The notes under the pieces are model-generated. The model did no database searches. It saw nothing but the letters and a program-made list of their open reading frames with translations, and had not been told where the DNA came from. From Clostridia bacterium (GTDB lineage Bacteria > Bacillota > Clostridia > Lachnospirales > Anaerotignaceae), in the NCBI GenBank assembly GCA_022651385.1, contig JALCQR010000002.1, forward strand, positions 268,547-332,546: a stretch of DNA of 64,000 nt. Reading direction: 5' to 3'. This document shows positions 8,736 through 17,190 of the stretch, one piece after another (position 1 is the first letter of the stretch; every line of letters starts with the position of its first letter). The position numbers and the translations under genes were made by a program.

Positions 8736-10220
8736 TTATGCACCTTCAGCAATTTTATCAAGTATTAATTCTTTTCCGGAAATTCCAGGAGTTGTCATAT
8801 TGTAAGCGTTCAAGATAACATCCAGTTGCTTTTGGTCAAGAATATTTTCACTCAGAATTAAATCACGTACAGAAATATTTTTAGCCAAAGCTTCTTTAGC
8901 AAGTTCCGCAGACTTGGTATAACCAATATGCGGGCAGAGTGCAGTTATAATACCAACACTTGAATTCAGAAATGCCCTGCACCGCTCTTCATTTGCTGTA
9001 ATTCCTTCAATACAGTTACCGACAAAAGTATCAACCGCATTGCCGAGCATGTCAATAGACTGAAACAGGCAGTCGAACACAACTGGCTCAAATGCATTTA
9101 ATTCAAGCTGGCCAGCTTCAACGGCCATAGTAATTGTAACATCATTTCCAACGATTTTAAATGCAACCTGACTTACAACTTCCGGAATTACAGGATTTAC
9201 TTTTCCAGGCATGATTGAAGATCCGTTTTGCTTCGCAGGCAAGTTGATTTCTCCCAATCCTGTTTTAGGTCCAGATGACATCAGTCTCAAATCATTGGCA
9301 ATTTTTGAAATTGAAATTGCACAGTTTTTTATAGCACCTGACACAGATGCAAAACAGTCAATATTCTGCGTTGCGTCAATCAGATCATCAGCCTGCTTAA
9401 ATGGAATTCCAGTAATGTCAGCCAGAGACTGAGCAATAGCGGAAAAGTATGTATCATCTGCATTCAGACCGGTGCCGATTGCTGTTCCACCCATGTTAAT
9501 CGTATAAAGCTGGGTTTCTGCCTTTTTTATAAGTTTAACACCTCTGTCCACAACTGTAGCATATGCATGAAACTCTTGGCCCAGACGAATAGGCACAGCA
9601 TCTTGAAGCTGCGTCCGTCCCATTTTAATTACGGAATCAAACTCTTTAGCTTTCTTTGCAAATGAATTCTTAAGCACTTTAAGTTTTTTCTCAAGAGTAT
9701 GCAGCAGAACTATAGCTGTAATTTTTCCCGCAGTAGGAATAACATCGTTTGTGGACTGCCCAAAGTTCACGTGATCATTTGGATGAATAACAGAGTAATC
9801 CCCTTTATCTTTGCCTAAACTTTCGATAGCAATATTGGCAATTACTTCGTTGGCATTCATATTCATAGATGTTCCTGCACTGCCCTGAATAGGGTCAACA
9901 ATAAACTGATCGTGATAATTGCCCTCAATAATTTTATCGCAAGCATATTCAATTGCCTTTGCAATTTTTTGATTTAATACACCTGCGGAGGCGTTAGTTA
10001 TTGCACAGGCCTTCTTAAGCTGTGCTATACTTTTAATCATTTCAGGATGCATCCTCTTGCCAGTAATATGAAAATTTTCTAAAGCACGGGCAGCATGAAT
10101 GCCGTAATAAGCTTCGCAAGGAATATATTTGCTTCCAATGGAATCATACTCCAAACGCATGCCGTCTCTCTGTTGCTGCGTTTTTTCAATATGCGGATTA
10201 ACTATTTTCATTGTATCCAT
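8736..10220 (-). CDS. aspA: Aspartate ammonia-lyase (aspartase)
   Basis: Deaminates L-aspartate to fumarate and ammonia. The 494 residues contain GSAGTSMNMNANEV (113-126), FGQSTNDVIPT (153-163), GRTQLQDAVP (201-210; aspartases have Q where fumarases have H) and GSSIMPGKVNPVIPE (333-347). The length is slightly above the usual 470 because of an N-terminal extension of about 20 residues. AAAGGGGA lies just before the ATG. First gene of the aspA-fumC-malic enzyme unit, divergent from a LysR gene that is its probable regulator. Confidence 0.96.
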   Translation of the reverse strand: MDTMKIVNPHIEKTQQQRDGMRLEYDSIGSKYIPCEAYYGIHAARALENFHITGKRMHPEMIKSIAQLKKACAITNASAGVLNQKIAKAIEYACDKIIEGNYHDQFIVDPIQGSAGTSMNMNANEVIANIAIESLGKDKGDYSVIHPNDHVNFGQSTNDVIPTAGKITAIVLLHTLEKKLKVLKNSFAKKAKEFDSVIKMGRTQLQDAVPIRLGQEFHAYATVVDRGVKLIKKAETQLYTINMGGTAIGTGLNADDTYFSAIAQSLADITGIPFKQADDLIDATQNIDCFASVSGAIKNCAISISKIANDLRLMSSGPKTGLGEINLPAKQNGSSIMPGKVNPVIPEVVSQVAFKIVGNDVTITMAVEAGQLELNAFEPVVFDCLFQSIDMLGNAVDTFVGNCIEGITANEERCRAFLNSSVGIITALCPHIGYTKSAELAKEALAKNISVRDLILSENILDQKQLDVILNAYNMTTPGISGKELILDKIAEGA

Positions 10221-10266
10221 AATGCTTCCCCTTTCATATCTTTATATACTTTATCAAGATGTTCTT

Positions 10267-10302
10267 AGTATAACGCTCTGTTTTTTTATATTCAAATATA
10301 AA
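10267..10302 (-). promoter_or_regulatory. aspA operon promoter with overlapping palindrome (candidate LysR site)
   Basis: Minus strand TTGAAT (10290-10295), 17-nt spacer, TATACT (10267-10272). A perfect palindrome, TTTATATT-ca-AATATAAA (10285-10302), covers the -35. Position and symmetry suit a regulator, plausibly the LysR product of the divergent gene. The remaining sequence up to 10578 is AT-rich, with no gene seen. Confidence 0.55.
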
Positions 10303-10578
10303 TATTTTTATAAATATTATATATAAATATATATATCAATGCTGGAATCAGTATATAAATAACAGTATTCAATAGACACTTTAGTGATTTCCATACAGGT
10401 GAGGATGACATTGGATATCCTTATGTTAATTTGCTTGCAGTTTTTACGCAACTTAATTTCGTAAACTACAAAATACAAACTTATACATATATTGCTTTTT
10501 GACCGTTTACCGTATAAAATAGCTTTATATAAATGTATTTATTTTAGTTATAAATTTTTATTTATATAGGAGGCTACA

Positions 10579-11523
10579 ATGTTTGAAAATAAAGAGTATG
10601 TTTATGAGGTTTACAAAGAAAGAAGTTTTTCAAAAGCAGCTGAAAACCTATTTATATCTCAGCCTTCATTGAGTCTTACAATAAAAAAAGTTGAGAGCAA
10701 GATTGGAACAAAGCTTTTTGACCGCAGCACCACTCCCATACAGCTAACCGAAAGCGGGATGGAATACATAAAATGCACTGAACGTATTATGGATATTGAA
10801 AATGAGTTTCAATGCTTTCTTAGCGAGCTAAATGAACTGAAAGTCGGAAGCCTTACTATTGGGGCAAGCAACTTTTTTACCTCTTATATCCTTCCTCCGT
10901 ATATCACTCGCTTTATGTCAAAATATCCGATGGTAAAAGTCAATCTCGTAGAAGCTGATACTGTAACCCTTGAAAAAAGACTTTTTGCAGGCGACCTGGA
11001 CCTTATCGTTGAAAATTGCAGTTTAGATGAAACTATATACAAAAAACTGCATTTCTACAAAGAGCAGATGATTTTGGCGGTGCCCGAAATACTTCTGAAA
11101 AATAAAGCGGCAAAAAAATATCGGCTGACAGCCAATGACATTATCCGCGACCTCCACAAAAAGTCATGGACAGCTGCCGTTCCTCTAAAGCTGTTTGAGG
11201 ATGTCCCTTTTATTCTGCTTAGACATGGTAACGATACCAGAAACAGAGCAGATCTTATATTTGAAGAACAGGGCATTCACCCTAAGATTATTTTAGAGTT
11301 AGATCAATTAGCCACTGCCTACAACACAGCTTGCCACGGTTTAGGTGCCACATTGGTAAGCGATACCCTGGTTAAAAAAACCTTGCCGGATTCCCGCATT
11401 GCATACTATAAAATCGACGGTCAAAATGTGGAAAGAGAAAACTATTTTTACCATAAAATAAACAAGTATATTACAAGAGCAATGCAAAAATTCTTTGATT
11501 TAACACAGGTTCAAGAGTTATAA
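10579..11523 (+). CDS. LysR-family transcriptional regulator, divergent from aspA operon
   Basis: A 314-residue LysR protein. The N-terminal winged helix-turn-helix spans about residues 3-60 (SFSKAAENLFISQPSLSLTI, then LFDRSTTPIQLT). The effector-binding domain follows from about 90. TATAGGAGG precedes the ATG. Divergence from aspA-fumC-malic enzyme, with a 358-nt shared intergenic region holding a palindrome at the aspA promoter, suggests it controls that operon, perhaps in response to aspartate or a C4-dicarboxylate. The inducer is an inference. Confidence 0.88.
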   Translation: MFENKEYVYEVYKERSFSKAAENLFISQPSLSLTIKKVESKIGTKLFDRSTTPIQLTESGMEYIKCTERIMDIENEFQCFLSELNELKVGSLTIGASNFFTSYILPPYITRFMSKYPMVKVNLVEADTVTLEKRLFAGDLDLIVENCSLDETIYKKLHFYKEQMILAVPEILLKNKAAKKYRLTANDIIRDLHKKSWTAAVPLKLFEDVPFILLRHGNDTRNRADLIFEEQGIHPKIILELDQLATAYNTACHGLGATLVSDTLVKKTLPDSRIAYYKIDGQNVERENYFYHKINKYITRAMQKFFDLTQVQEL

Positions 11524-11559
11524 TTCTTTGAATTTCATTTAACAGCTACTTTTTAAGGA

Positions 11560-11598
11560 TTAAGGGGAGCTTTTTTCAAGTGAAAAAGCTCCCCTTAA
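11560..11598. terminator. Bidirectional terminator between convergent LysR genes
   Basis: Long nearly perfect hairpin with arms TTAAGGGGAGCTTTTTTCA and TGAAAAAGCTCCCCTTAA around a 2-nt loop, lying between the stops at 11523 (+) and 11623 (-). Confidence 0.85.
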
Positions 11599-11622
11599 AT
11601 TAAAGAGATTTACTCTTTTTTG

Positions 11623-12513
11623 CTATTGTTTTATTTTCTTTTTTCTAATTATCTTTTCCGAATATTCAATAAATTTTAATGCCGCAGGAGATATGTTTTT
11701 AAAAGAATCAACGCCTACTCCCAACATCCTGCAGGAATACGGCTTCATAGGCATGGTACGCACTCTTTCAGAATGATTTATAGTTATAAGTTCAGGCAAT
11801 ATACTAAGCCCTAAATTATACTCAACCATGCTAATTATTGCTATATCATCATTTGATGACAATATTATATTCAAATCAAGGTTATTTTCTTTCACAGCTC
11901 TTTCCGTATCACAGTCATATCCTTTTTCCATAGCAGCCATTATAAACGGATATTTTTCAAAAATTTTTACATCAAACGGTCTATCAACATCAAGCTCAAA
12001 ATCTTTTGGTATTACTGCCAACAGCGGGTCTTCAAACAATATTTTATATTCAAACTCGTCCCCCTCCTGTATGCTTGTAAAACCTATATCAACAGTATGG
12101 TCCATTATCCATTCACGTATCTTTGTTATTGAGCCCTCTTTTAAATCTATTTGGATTCCCGGATAATCACGTCCGAAAGCTTTAAGCACAGGAGGCAGTA
12201 TATTCATTGATATACTTGAAAAAGTGCCAATTGTTACACAGCCTTTTTGGATTCCCTGTATAGATGTTATTGTTTCATACAGCTTTTCGGCGCTATGTTC
12301 TACTTCTTTTGCAACAGGAAGAAGAAGTTTTCCTTCTTTTGTAAGCGCTACTCCTGTTTTTGACCTTATAAAAAGTTTAAACCCCAGTTCGTCTTCAACT
12401 CTGTTTAGCGTATGGCTTAAGCCGCTTTGTGTATATCCCATTTTTTCGGCAGCTTTTGTTATGCTTCCATACTCTGATATTTGTATAAGTGTTTTTGAAA
12501 ATGACGCATCCAC
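11623..12513 (-). CDS. LysR-family transcriptional regulator
   Basis: A 296-residue regulator with an N-terminal helix-turn-helix (GSITKAAEKMGYTQSGLSHT, about 15-34, then LFIRSKTGVALT) and a substrate-binding domain from about 90. Translation starts at GTG 12513, with GAGGAG 10 nt upstream; the ATG overlapping that site is out of frame. It is divergent from the HAD gene at 12690, which is its nearest possible target. No ligand can be deduced. Confidence 0.87.
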   Translation of the reverse strand: MDASFSKTLIQISEYGSITKAAEKMGYTQSGLSHTLNRVEDELGFKLFIRSKTGVALTKEGKLLLPVAKEVEHSAEKLYETITSIQGIQKGCVTIGTFSSISMNILPPVLKAFGRDYPGIQIDLKEGSITKIREWIMDHTVDIGFTSIQEGDEFEYKILFEDPLLAVIPKDFELDVDRPFDVKIFEKYPFIMAAMEKGYDCDTERAVKENNLDLNIILSSNDDIAIISMVEYNLGLSILPELITINHSERVRTMPMKPYSCRMLGVGVDSFKNISPAALKFIEYSEKIIRKKKIKQ

Positions 12514-12689
12514 TATATCTCATCTCCTCGTAAGCATGTCGTTTTGACATGTCAGCTAATAAAAAGTGTCGCTTTACTATTAGATAAAAATAATTATAAT
12601 AGGTCTTGTAAGGAAGTTCAATATAAATGAGCTTCAAAAAACGGAATTTCAATAGTAATAATTTACAATAAATCAAAGGAGTGTTTTCA

Positions 12690-13430
12690 ATGAATAAGTT
12701 AGTACCAAAGGCAATAACTTTTGACGTTTATGGCACAATAATAGACTGGGAAGGAGAAATTCAAAATTTCTTCAAAGATTTCCTTGCTAAAAAGGGAATT
12801 ACAAATGTTACACCTTATCAGGTACAGCAGAGATGGGAAATTCTTCAGTTTGACTACATTAAGGAATACAGACCATATCGCCAGGTACTTAAAGATACAC
12901 TCGCTATAACATGCAAAGATTTCGGATTTGAATTTACAGATAAAGACTGCGATGCTTTTGCACAGTCTATGGGAAAATGGAAGGCATTCCCTGATTCAAA
13001 AGATGCCATTGCCGAACTTAGAAAATATACAAAAGTTGTTATGCTTACAAATACAGATAATGATATTATTCGTGAAAGCCTTAAAAATGCAGGTATCGTC
13101 GTTGACGGTATAATCACTGCTCAGGATGCCAAATGCTATAAGCCACAGCTTGGCGGATTTCTTCTTTCACAGAAAAAGCTTGGCCTTACAGTAGACGAAA
13201 TGATGCATGCAGGTTTTGGTTTTAAATATGATGTAATTCCTGGTAACAAACTTGGCTACAGAACAATTTGGGTAAATCGTCAGGGTATTGTAAGACCTAT
13301 CGACGGAGTTGACGGTTCTGAGCTTGAATATTGCAAAGAAGATATTATGTGCGGCGACCTTAAGACACTTGCTTATATAATTAAGGGCATGGCTGCTACA
13401 GACGCAGAAAATGAAGCTGCAAATAAATAA
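12690..13430 (+). CDS. HAD-superfamily hydrolase, type II haloacid dehalogenase-like
   Basis: A 246-residue cytoplasmic hydrolase. Motif I is FDVYGTIID (residues 11-19, nucleophile in the first D), motif II VVMLTNTDN (about 111-119), and a motif III lysine in DAKCYKP. The helical cap fits the L-2-haloacid dehalogenase subfamily, but the Ser/Asn residues that mark genuine dehalogenases near motif IV are replaced (HAGFGFKYD), so dehalogenation is not assured. ATG at 12690 follows AAAGGAG; an in-frame GTG three codons earlier is less likely. Divergent from the LysR gene at 11623. Confidence 0.82.
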   Translation: MNKLVPKAITFDVYGTIIDWEGEIQNFFKDFLAKKGITNVTPYQVQQRWEILQFDYIKEYRPYRQVLKDTLAITCKDFGFEFTDKDCDAFAQSMGKWKAFPDSKDAIAELRKYTKVVMLTNTDNDIIRESLKNAGIVVDGIITAQDAKCYKPQLGGFLLSQKKLGLTVDEMMHAGFGFKYDVIPGNKLGYRTIWVNRQGIVRPIDGVDGSELEYCKEDIMCGDLKTLAYIIKGMAATDAENEAANK

Positions 13431-13507
13431 GATTTAGATTTTAAATTCAGGTAATTAATTCTGTTCCCTCAGATTTAATTGTGTATAAAAAATGCCACAA
13501 CACACAA

Positions 13508-13549
13508 CAAAAAATATCATCCATTTTTTATGGGTGGTATTTTTTGTGT
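13508..13549 (+). terminator. Terminator after the HAD gene
   Basis: Hairpin with A-rich 5' arm AAAAAATATCATCCAT and 3' arm ATGGGTGGTATTTTTT ending in T residues, about 80 nt past the stop at 13430. Confidence 0.65.
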
Positions 13550-13631
13550 TTTTTAGTATTTTCTTTTTATTGTGAAGTCTTATTTTCATCAAATTACTGA
13601 TAACTTAAAAATATCCATGCTTATTTTTAAA

Positions 13632-13664
13632 AGAAAAGTCGCAAGATAATCCTGCGGCTTTTCT
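13632..13664. other. Hairpin in the gene-free stretch before gntR
   Basis: Arms AGAAAAGTCGCA and TGCGGCTTTTCT pair around a 9-nt loop and could be a second terminator. Between 13431 and 13834 no coding frame is convincing. A looser inverted repeat TCATAC...GTATGA lies near 13732-13759. Confidence 0.4.
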
Positions 13665-13834
13665 AAATTGATAAAACTACTTTCATTTTCCTATAAAAAT
13701 ATCAAAATCAAATTAAAGGACATTTATTAAGTCATACGACATCCCATACAAAGGTATGATAATACATTTATTGTATTAATGTCAATATATTTTATTTAAA
13801 TTCTAAAAAAATTACTTTTTATAATTTTTTATAT

Positions 13835-13872
13835 TATACAAACTTGTAATTTGTATATACTCAATGTACAAT
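13835..13872 (+). promoter_or_regulatory. gntR promoter overlapped by a candidate autoregulatory operator
   Basis: Promoter TTGTAA (13844-13849), 17-nt spacer, TACAAT (13867-13872). A perfect inverted repeat TATACAAA-7 nt-TTTGTATA (13835-13857) covers the -35. GntR/FadR regulators commonly bind short TTGTATACAA-like palindromes, so this is a likely operator for the gene just downstream. Confidence 0.65.
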
Positions 13873-13900
13873 AGATTCAATGAAAGGACAGGGATCAATT

Positions 13901-14584
13901 TTGGAAACTAAAAAGAAAATGCTTTATGAAAATGTTGCCCGCGAAATGCTTGAACTTATAAACAAAAATTTCTCAGTGGGTGATAAGATTCCAAATGAAA
14001 TGGAACTTGCCGAAAAATTTCAGGTAGGCAGAAACACTATAAGAGAGGCTGTCAGATTTCTTGTTCTGCACGGTGTACTTGAAGTTCGCCGAGGAAGAGG
14101 CACTTATATTTCATCAGTAAAAAGAATAGAAAACGATACTATATTCGACGACATCTCAAACCTTAAAATTGAAATTAAGGATATGTTTGAGACACGTCTG
14201 GCAATTGAGCCTCAGATAGCTTATTACGTTGCAAAACGCGCTTCCGACAAAGAGCTAAAAAAGATTGATGAGCTGTGTGCAGTTATTGAATATGGATTTG
14301 AGCATAACAGCCAGAACCGATTTAAAGATGAAGTTGCTTTCCACGTAGCTATTGTACGCGCGGCCAAAAATGAATTTATGATGAAACTCATACCGGTTAT
14401 AAAAGAATGTATAGACAAAGCACTTAAATATGAATACAAAGAAGAAGTGATTTTAAGCAGTTCTATTCAGGACCACCGAATACTTGTTGAGTTTTTGCTT
14501 GCGCGTGATGCCGAAAGTGCAAAATATGCCATGAGAAACCACATAACAAGATGTATGCACAACATGAACATAGAAATTGATTAA
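13901..14584 (+). CDS. GntR-family regulator, FadR subfamily (FCD domain)
   Basis: About 227 residues. The N-terminal winged helix contains KIPNEMELAEKFQVGRNTIR and RRGRGTYISS (roughly residues 25-75). The FCD ligand domain follows, with metal-binding histidines in FHVAIVRAAKNEF and near DHRILVEFLLARD and RNHI. The TTG at 13901 is preferred: AAAGGACAGGG lies just upstream, and the in-frame ATG at 13880 coincides with the predicted transcription start and lacks a ribosome site. Such regulators often respond to organic or amino acids. Convergent with the NSS transporter gene. Confidence 0.83.
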   Translation: METKKKMLYENVAREMLELINKNFSVGDKIPNEMELAEKFQVGRNTIREAVRFLVLHGVLEVRRGRGTYISSVKRIENDTIFDDISNLKIEIKDMFETRLAIEPQIAYYVAKRASDKELKKIDELCAVIEYGFEHNSQNRFKDEVAFHVAIVRAAKNEFMMKLIPVIKECIDKALKYEYKEEVILSSSIQDHRILVEFLLARDAESAKYAMRNHITRCMHNMNIEID

Positions 14585-14587
14585 TTA

Positions 14588-14622
14588 AAAAAAGCTGTCC
14601 TAAAAACTCGGACAGCTTTTAA
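14588..14622. terminator. Bidirectional terminator between gntR and NSS transporter gene
   Basis: Hairpin AAAAGCTGTCC-9 nt-GGACAGCTTTT with A/T tails on both sides, placed between two converging genes. Confidence 0.88.
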
Positions 14623-14624
14623 GT

Positions 14625-16109
14625 TTAAAGGTTTTTATTTGACTTTCTTTTTCCGCCTCTTATAAGGAAGAATATAAGATAAAGAAACGCAAGCGCAACT
14701 ATCATCCACCCTATAAACACAGGTGCAGGTTTGCTTTTAAACATATCATAATAGCCTTTGAGATATACAACTATTATTATAAACGGCAATACATATGTCA
14801 TATATGACCTTAATATATTCGAGCTTGGAAATTTTCTTCCTATTCCGGAATTGGCTTCGTCAAGAAAGCCCTGCCAGTCCCAGCCGTTTTTGCTTGCGCA
14901 GTAAAGCACAAATACTAATGAGCCGAGAGGAAGAATGTTGTTAGAAACAATAAAATCCTCAAGATCCATTATTGCCGTGCCTTTTCCAAGAGGCTGTATT
15001 ACTGAAAGAATATTAAATCCCATAACAGCAGGAAGCGACAAAAGTATTACAAGAACTATATTTATTGACACAGCTTTCTTTCTCGTTAAACCCCATTTAT
15101 CAATTCCCATAGATATAATGTTTTCAAAAACCGCTATCTCTGTTGAAAGCGCTGCAAAAGACATAAATACAAAAAACATCGTCCCCCATAAACGTCCGCC
15201 AATCATATTATTAAAAATATTCGGCATTGTTATAAAAAGCAGTGAAGGACCTGCTCCAACTTCTACATTATAAGAAAAACAAGCTGGTATAATTATAAAT
15301 CCGGCCATTATAGCCACAAATGTATCAAGCAGTGTTATATTTATTGCCTCACTTGTTATGGCATGCTTTCTGTCCATATAGCTTCCGAAAATTTCCATTG
15401 AGCCCATGCCAATACTAAGTGTGAAAAATGCCTGCGAAAGAGCACCGTACACAACTGTTCCCACACCGTTTTCACTCATTCTGCCAAAATTAGGTATAAG
15501 GTAAAACTGAATGCCTTCCTCTGCGTTTTTCAGCATAAGAGAATGAGCTGCAAGCACAACCATAAGTATTATAAGGGCAAGCATCATTACCTTAGATACT
15601 TTTTCGACACCCTTATTAAGTCCCAAAGAACATATTCCAAAAGATATAATAACACCTACTATCATCCAAAACGCCATTGTAGGAAACGAGCCCAGCATAC
15701 TGGTAAATACTCCGGCTACGGCATCACTTCCAAGGCCTTCAAATTTTCCAACAAGTGTCAGATATGCGTAATAAAGCATCCATCCGCACACCATTGTATA
15801 AAACATCATAAGAAGGTAATTGCCTATTATTCCAAACCATCCGAATCTATGCCATTTTGTACCCTTTGGTTCTATTTCCTGAAAAGCAGTGGCTATACTT
15901 CTTTTACTTCCTCGGCCTACTGATATTTCACATACAAGAACCGGTATGCCTAATATTGCCAAAAACACAAGATATATAAGTATAAACGCCGCTCCTCCAT
16001 ACTGTCCTGCCATATAGGGGAATTTCCATACATTACCAAGACCTATGGCACACCCTGCCGACACAAGTATGAAACCCAGACGGGAACCAAACTTTTCTCT
16101 TTCCTGCAA
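14625..16109 (-). CDS. Sodium-dependent transporter, neurotransmitter:sodium symporter (NSS/LeuT) family
   Basis: A 494-residue membrane protein with about 12 hydrophobic segments. Segment 1 has the sodium/substrate signature SAGCAIGLGNVWKFPYMAGQ (residues 17-36), the counterpart of the NVWRFPY motif in LeuT-type transporters. Bacterial members import amino acids with sodium; which one cannot be read here. It is convergent with the GntR gene, whose relation to it is only positional. Confidence 0.9.
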   Translation of the reverse strand: MQEREKFGSRLGFILVSAGCAIGLGNVWKFPYMAGQYGGAAFILIYLVFLAILGIPVLVCEISVGRGSKRSIATAFQEIEPKGTKWHRFGWFGIIGNYLLMMFYTMVCGWMLYYAYLTLVGKFEGLGSDAVAGVFTSMLGSFPTMAFWMIVGVIISFGICSLGLNKGVEKVSKVMMLALIILMVVLAAHSLMLKNAEEGIQFYLIPNFGRMSENGVGTVVYGALSQAFFTLSIGMGSMEIFGSYMDRKHAITSEAINITLLDTFVAIMAGFIIIPACFSYNVEVGAGPSLLFITMPNIFNNMIGGRLWGTMFFVFMSFAALSTEIAVFENIISMGIDKWGLTRKKAVSINIVLVILLSLPAVMGFNILSVIQPLGKGTAIMDLEDFIVSNNILPLGSLVFVLYCASKNGWDWQGFLDEANSGIGRKFPSSNILRSYMTYVLPFIIIVVYLKGYYDMFKSKPAPVFIGWMIVALAFLYLIFFLIRGGKRKSNKNL

Positions 16110-16224
16110 AACAACCCACCCCTTTATAAGTATATAATGTATTAATAATACACGAATTTAGTTAAAATTACAACTTGGCATTTACAAGTTCTTAATATAA
16201 TGTGCAAAATTTTTGAACTTTTAA

Positions 16225-16258
16225 CAAAAAAAACGCCCTTTTATACACAATAAAAGGG
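16225..16258 (-). terminator. Terminator after the chorismate mutase/ACT gene
   Basis: Minus-strand hairpin CCCTTTTAT-5 nt-ATAAAAGGG followed by CG and eight U residues, about 50 nt past the stop at 16307. Confidence 0.85.
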
Positions 16259-16306
16259 TATTCACATTTATGTAAAATACCCCAGGCTATTTAAGATTAA
16301 ATTAAG

Positions 16307-17122
16307 TTAATAGCTTCCCAAGATTCTGAAATTATTACCCTCTTCATTTATCTGAAAAAGCATAGCTTTTGTCTCTTTTTCAAGCACAGTTCCCTCAAAT
16401 TCTATAAAAAACAGGAAATTTGGTTCTCCGTCCTGCATAAACTTAAACGTTCTTATATCACAGGCATTTCTGCCGTGGTCTCCTATCACTGAAAGCATTC
16501 CCGAAAGACTTCCGCTTTTATTCGGGCAAGTAAAAGCTATTTCTGTACGTGTATCATTTTCGCTTACTGTAAGCTCATTTGAAAAAACGATTGTTTTAGT
16601 TTGGCTTTTTACAAGTGTTTTATTTATATAAAATCTATTTTTATACAAATAAGTAAGAATATGCTCATCTATTCCGTTTTCATCAGCAATATATACACCG
16701 CAGTCGCATATTTTCTGACTTATGGCTGCTGCCGCAGCATCAGGCATTTTAACTGTTTTGGCATTTTTAAGAACACATGAATACTTTGACTCCAAAACAA
16801 TAGGATTTTTATACCTTTTTTTGCCTTTATAAAAATCTATATTAAAAAGCTCTTTCATTTCAAGCATTTTTCCATACTGATACTGGCGGCTTAACGACAT
16901 TGTTTTTTTTACAAAAGCCGTATATTCCTTTAATACGTCCTCTTTTACGTCTCCCGTCAGTTTTTTTACAATTTCTTTTTCTCTGTCAGGCTTAAATATT
17001 ACATCTCCGTTTACTGCCTTTACCTCGGTTACATTTTTCGAAAGTGCTATTCTTTTAAGAAACAGCTTTTTTATTTCTCTGTCAACTTCATCTATATTTT
17101 TTCTCACTTCTTCAAGTGTCAT
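16307..17122 (-). CDS. Chorismate mutase/ACT protein, shortened PheA-like
   Basis: Residues 1-85 form a chorismate mutase domain of the AroQ type (VRKNIDEVDREIKKLFLKRI, later KPDREKEIVKKL). The C-terminal 75 residues are an ACT domain (FTCPNKSGSLSGMLSVIGDH). Bifunctional PheA enzymes have about 180 residues of prephenate dehydratase between these; here only about 100 residues remain and the TRF-type catalytic motif is not recognisable. At 271 residues it is about 100 short. GGAGGG precedes the ATG. It may be an ACT-regulated chorismate mutase or a decayed PheA. Confidence 0.75.
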   Translation of the reverse strand: MTLEEVRKNIDEVDREIKKLFLKRIALSKNVTEVKAVNGDVIFKPDREKEIVKKLTGDVKEDVLKEYTAFVKKTMSLSRQYQYGKMLEMKELFNIDFYKGKKRYKNPIVLESKYSCVLKNAKTVKMPDAAAAAISQKICDCGVYIADENGIDEHILTYLYKNRFYINKTLVKSQTKTIVFSNELTVSENDTRTEIAFTCPNKSGSLSGMLSVIGDHGRNACDIRTFKFMQDGEPNFLFFIEFEGTVLEKETKAMLFQINEEGNNFRILGSY

Positions 17123-17190
17123 TTATAATCCCTCCGGTACATTTTACCCGTTTATAAAAAACGTTTAAAAATTTAACAAAATGCGGATTT

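Noticed and set aside
13880..13900. ATG start for the GntR gene
   Set aside because: It coincides with the predicted transcription start and lacks a ribosome site, while TTG at 13901 has one.
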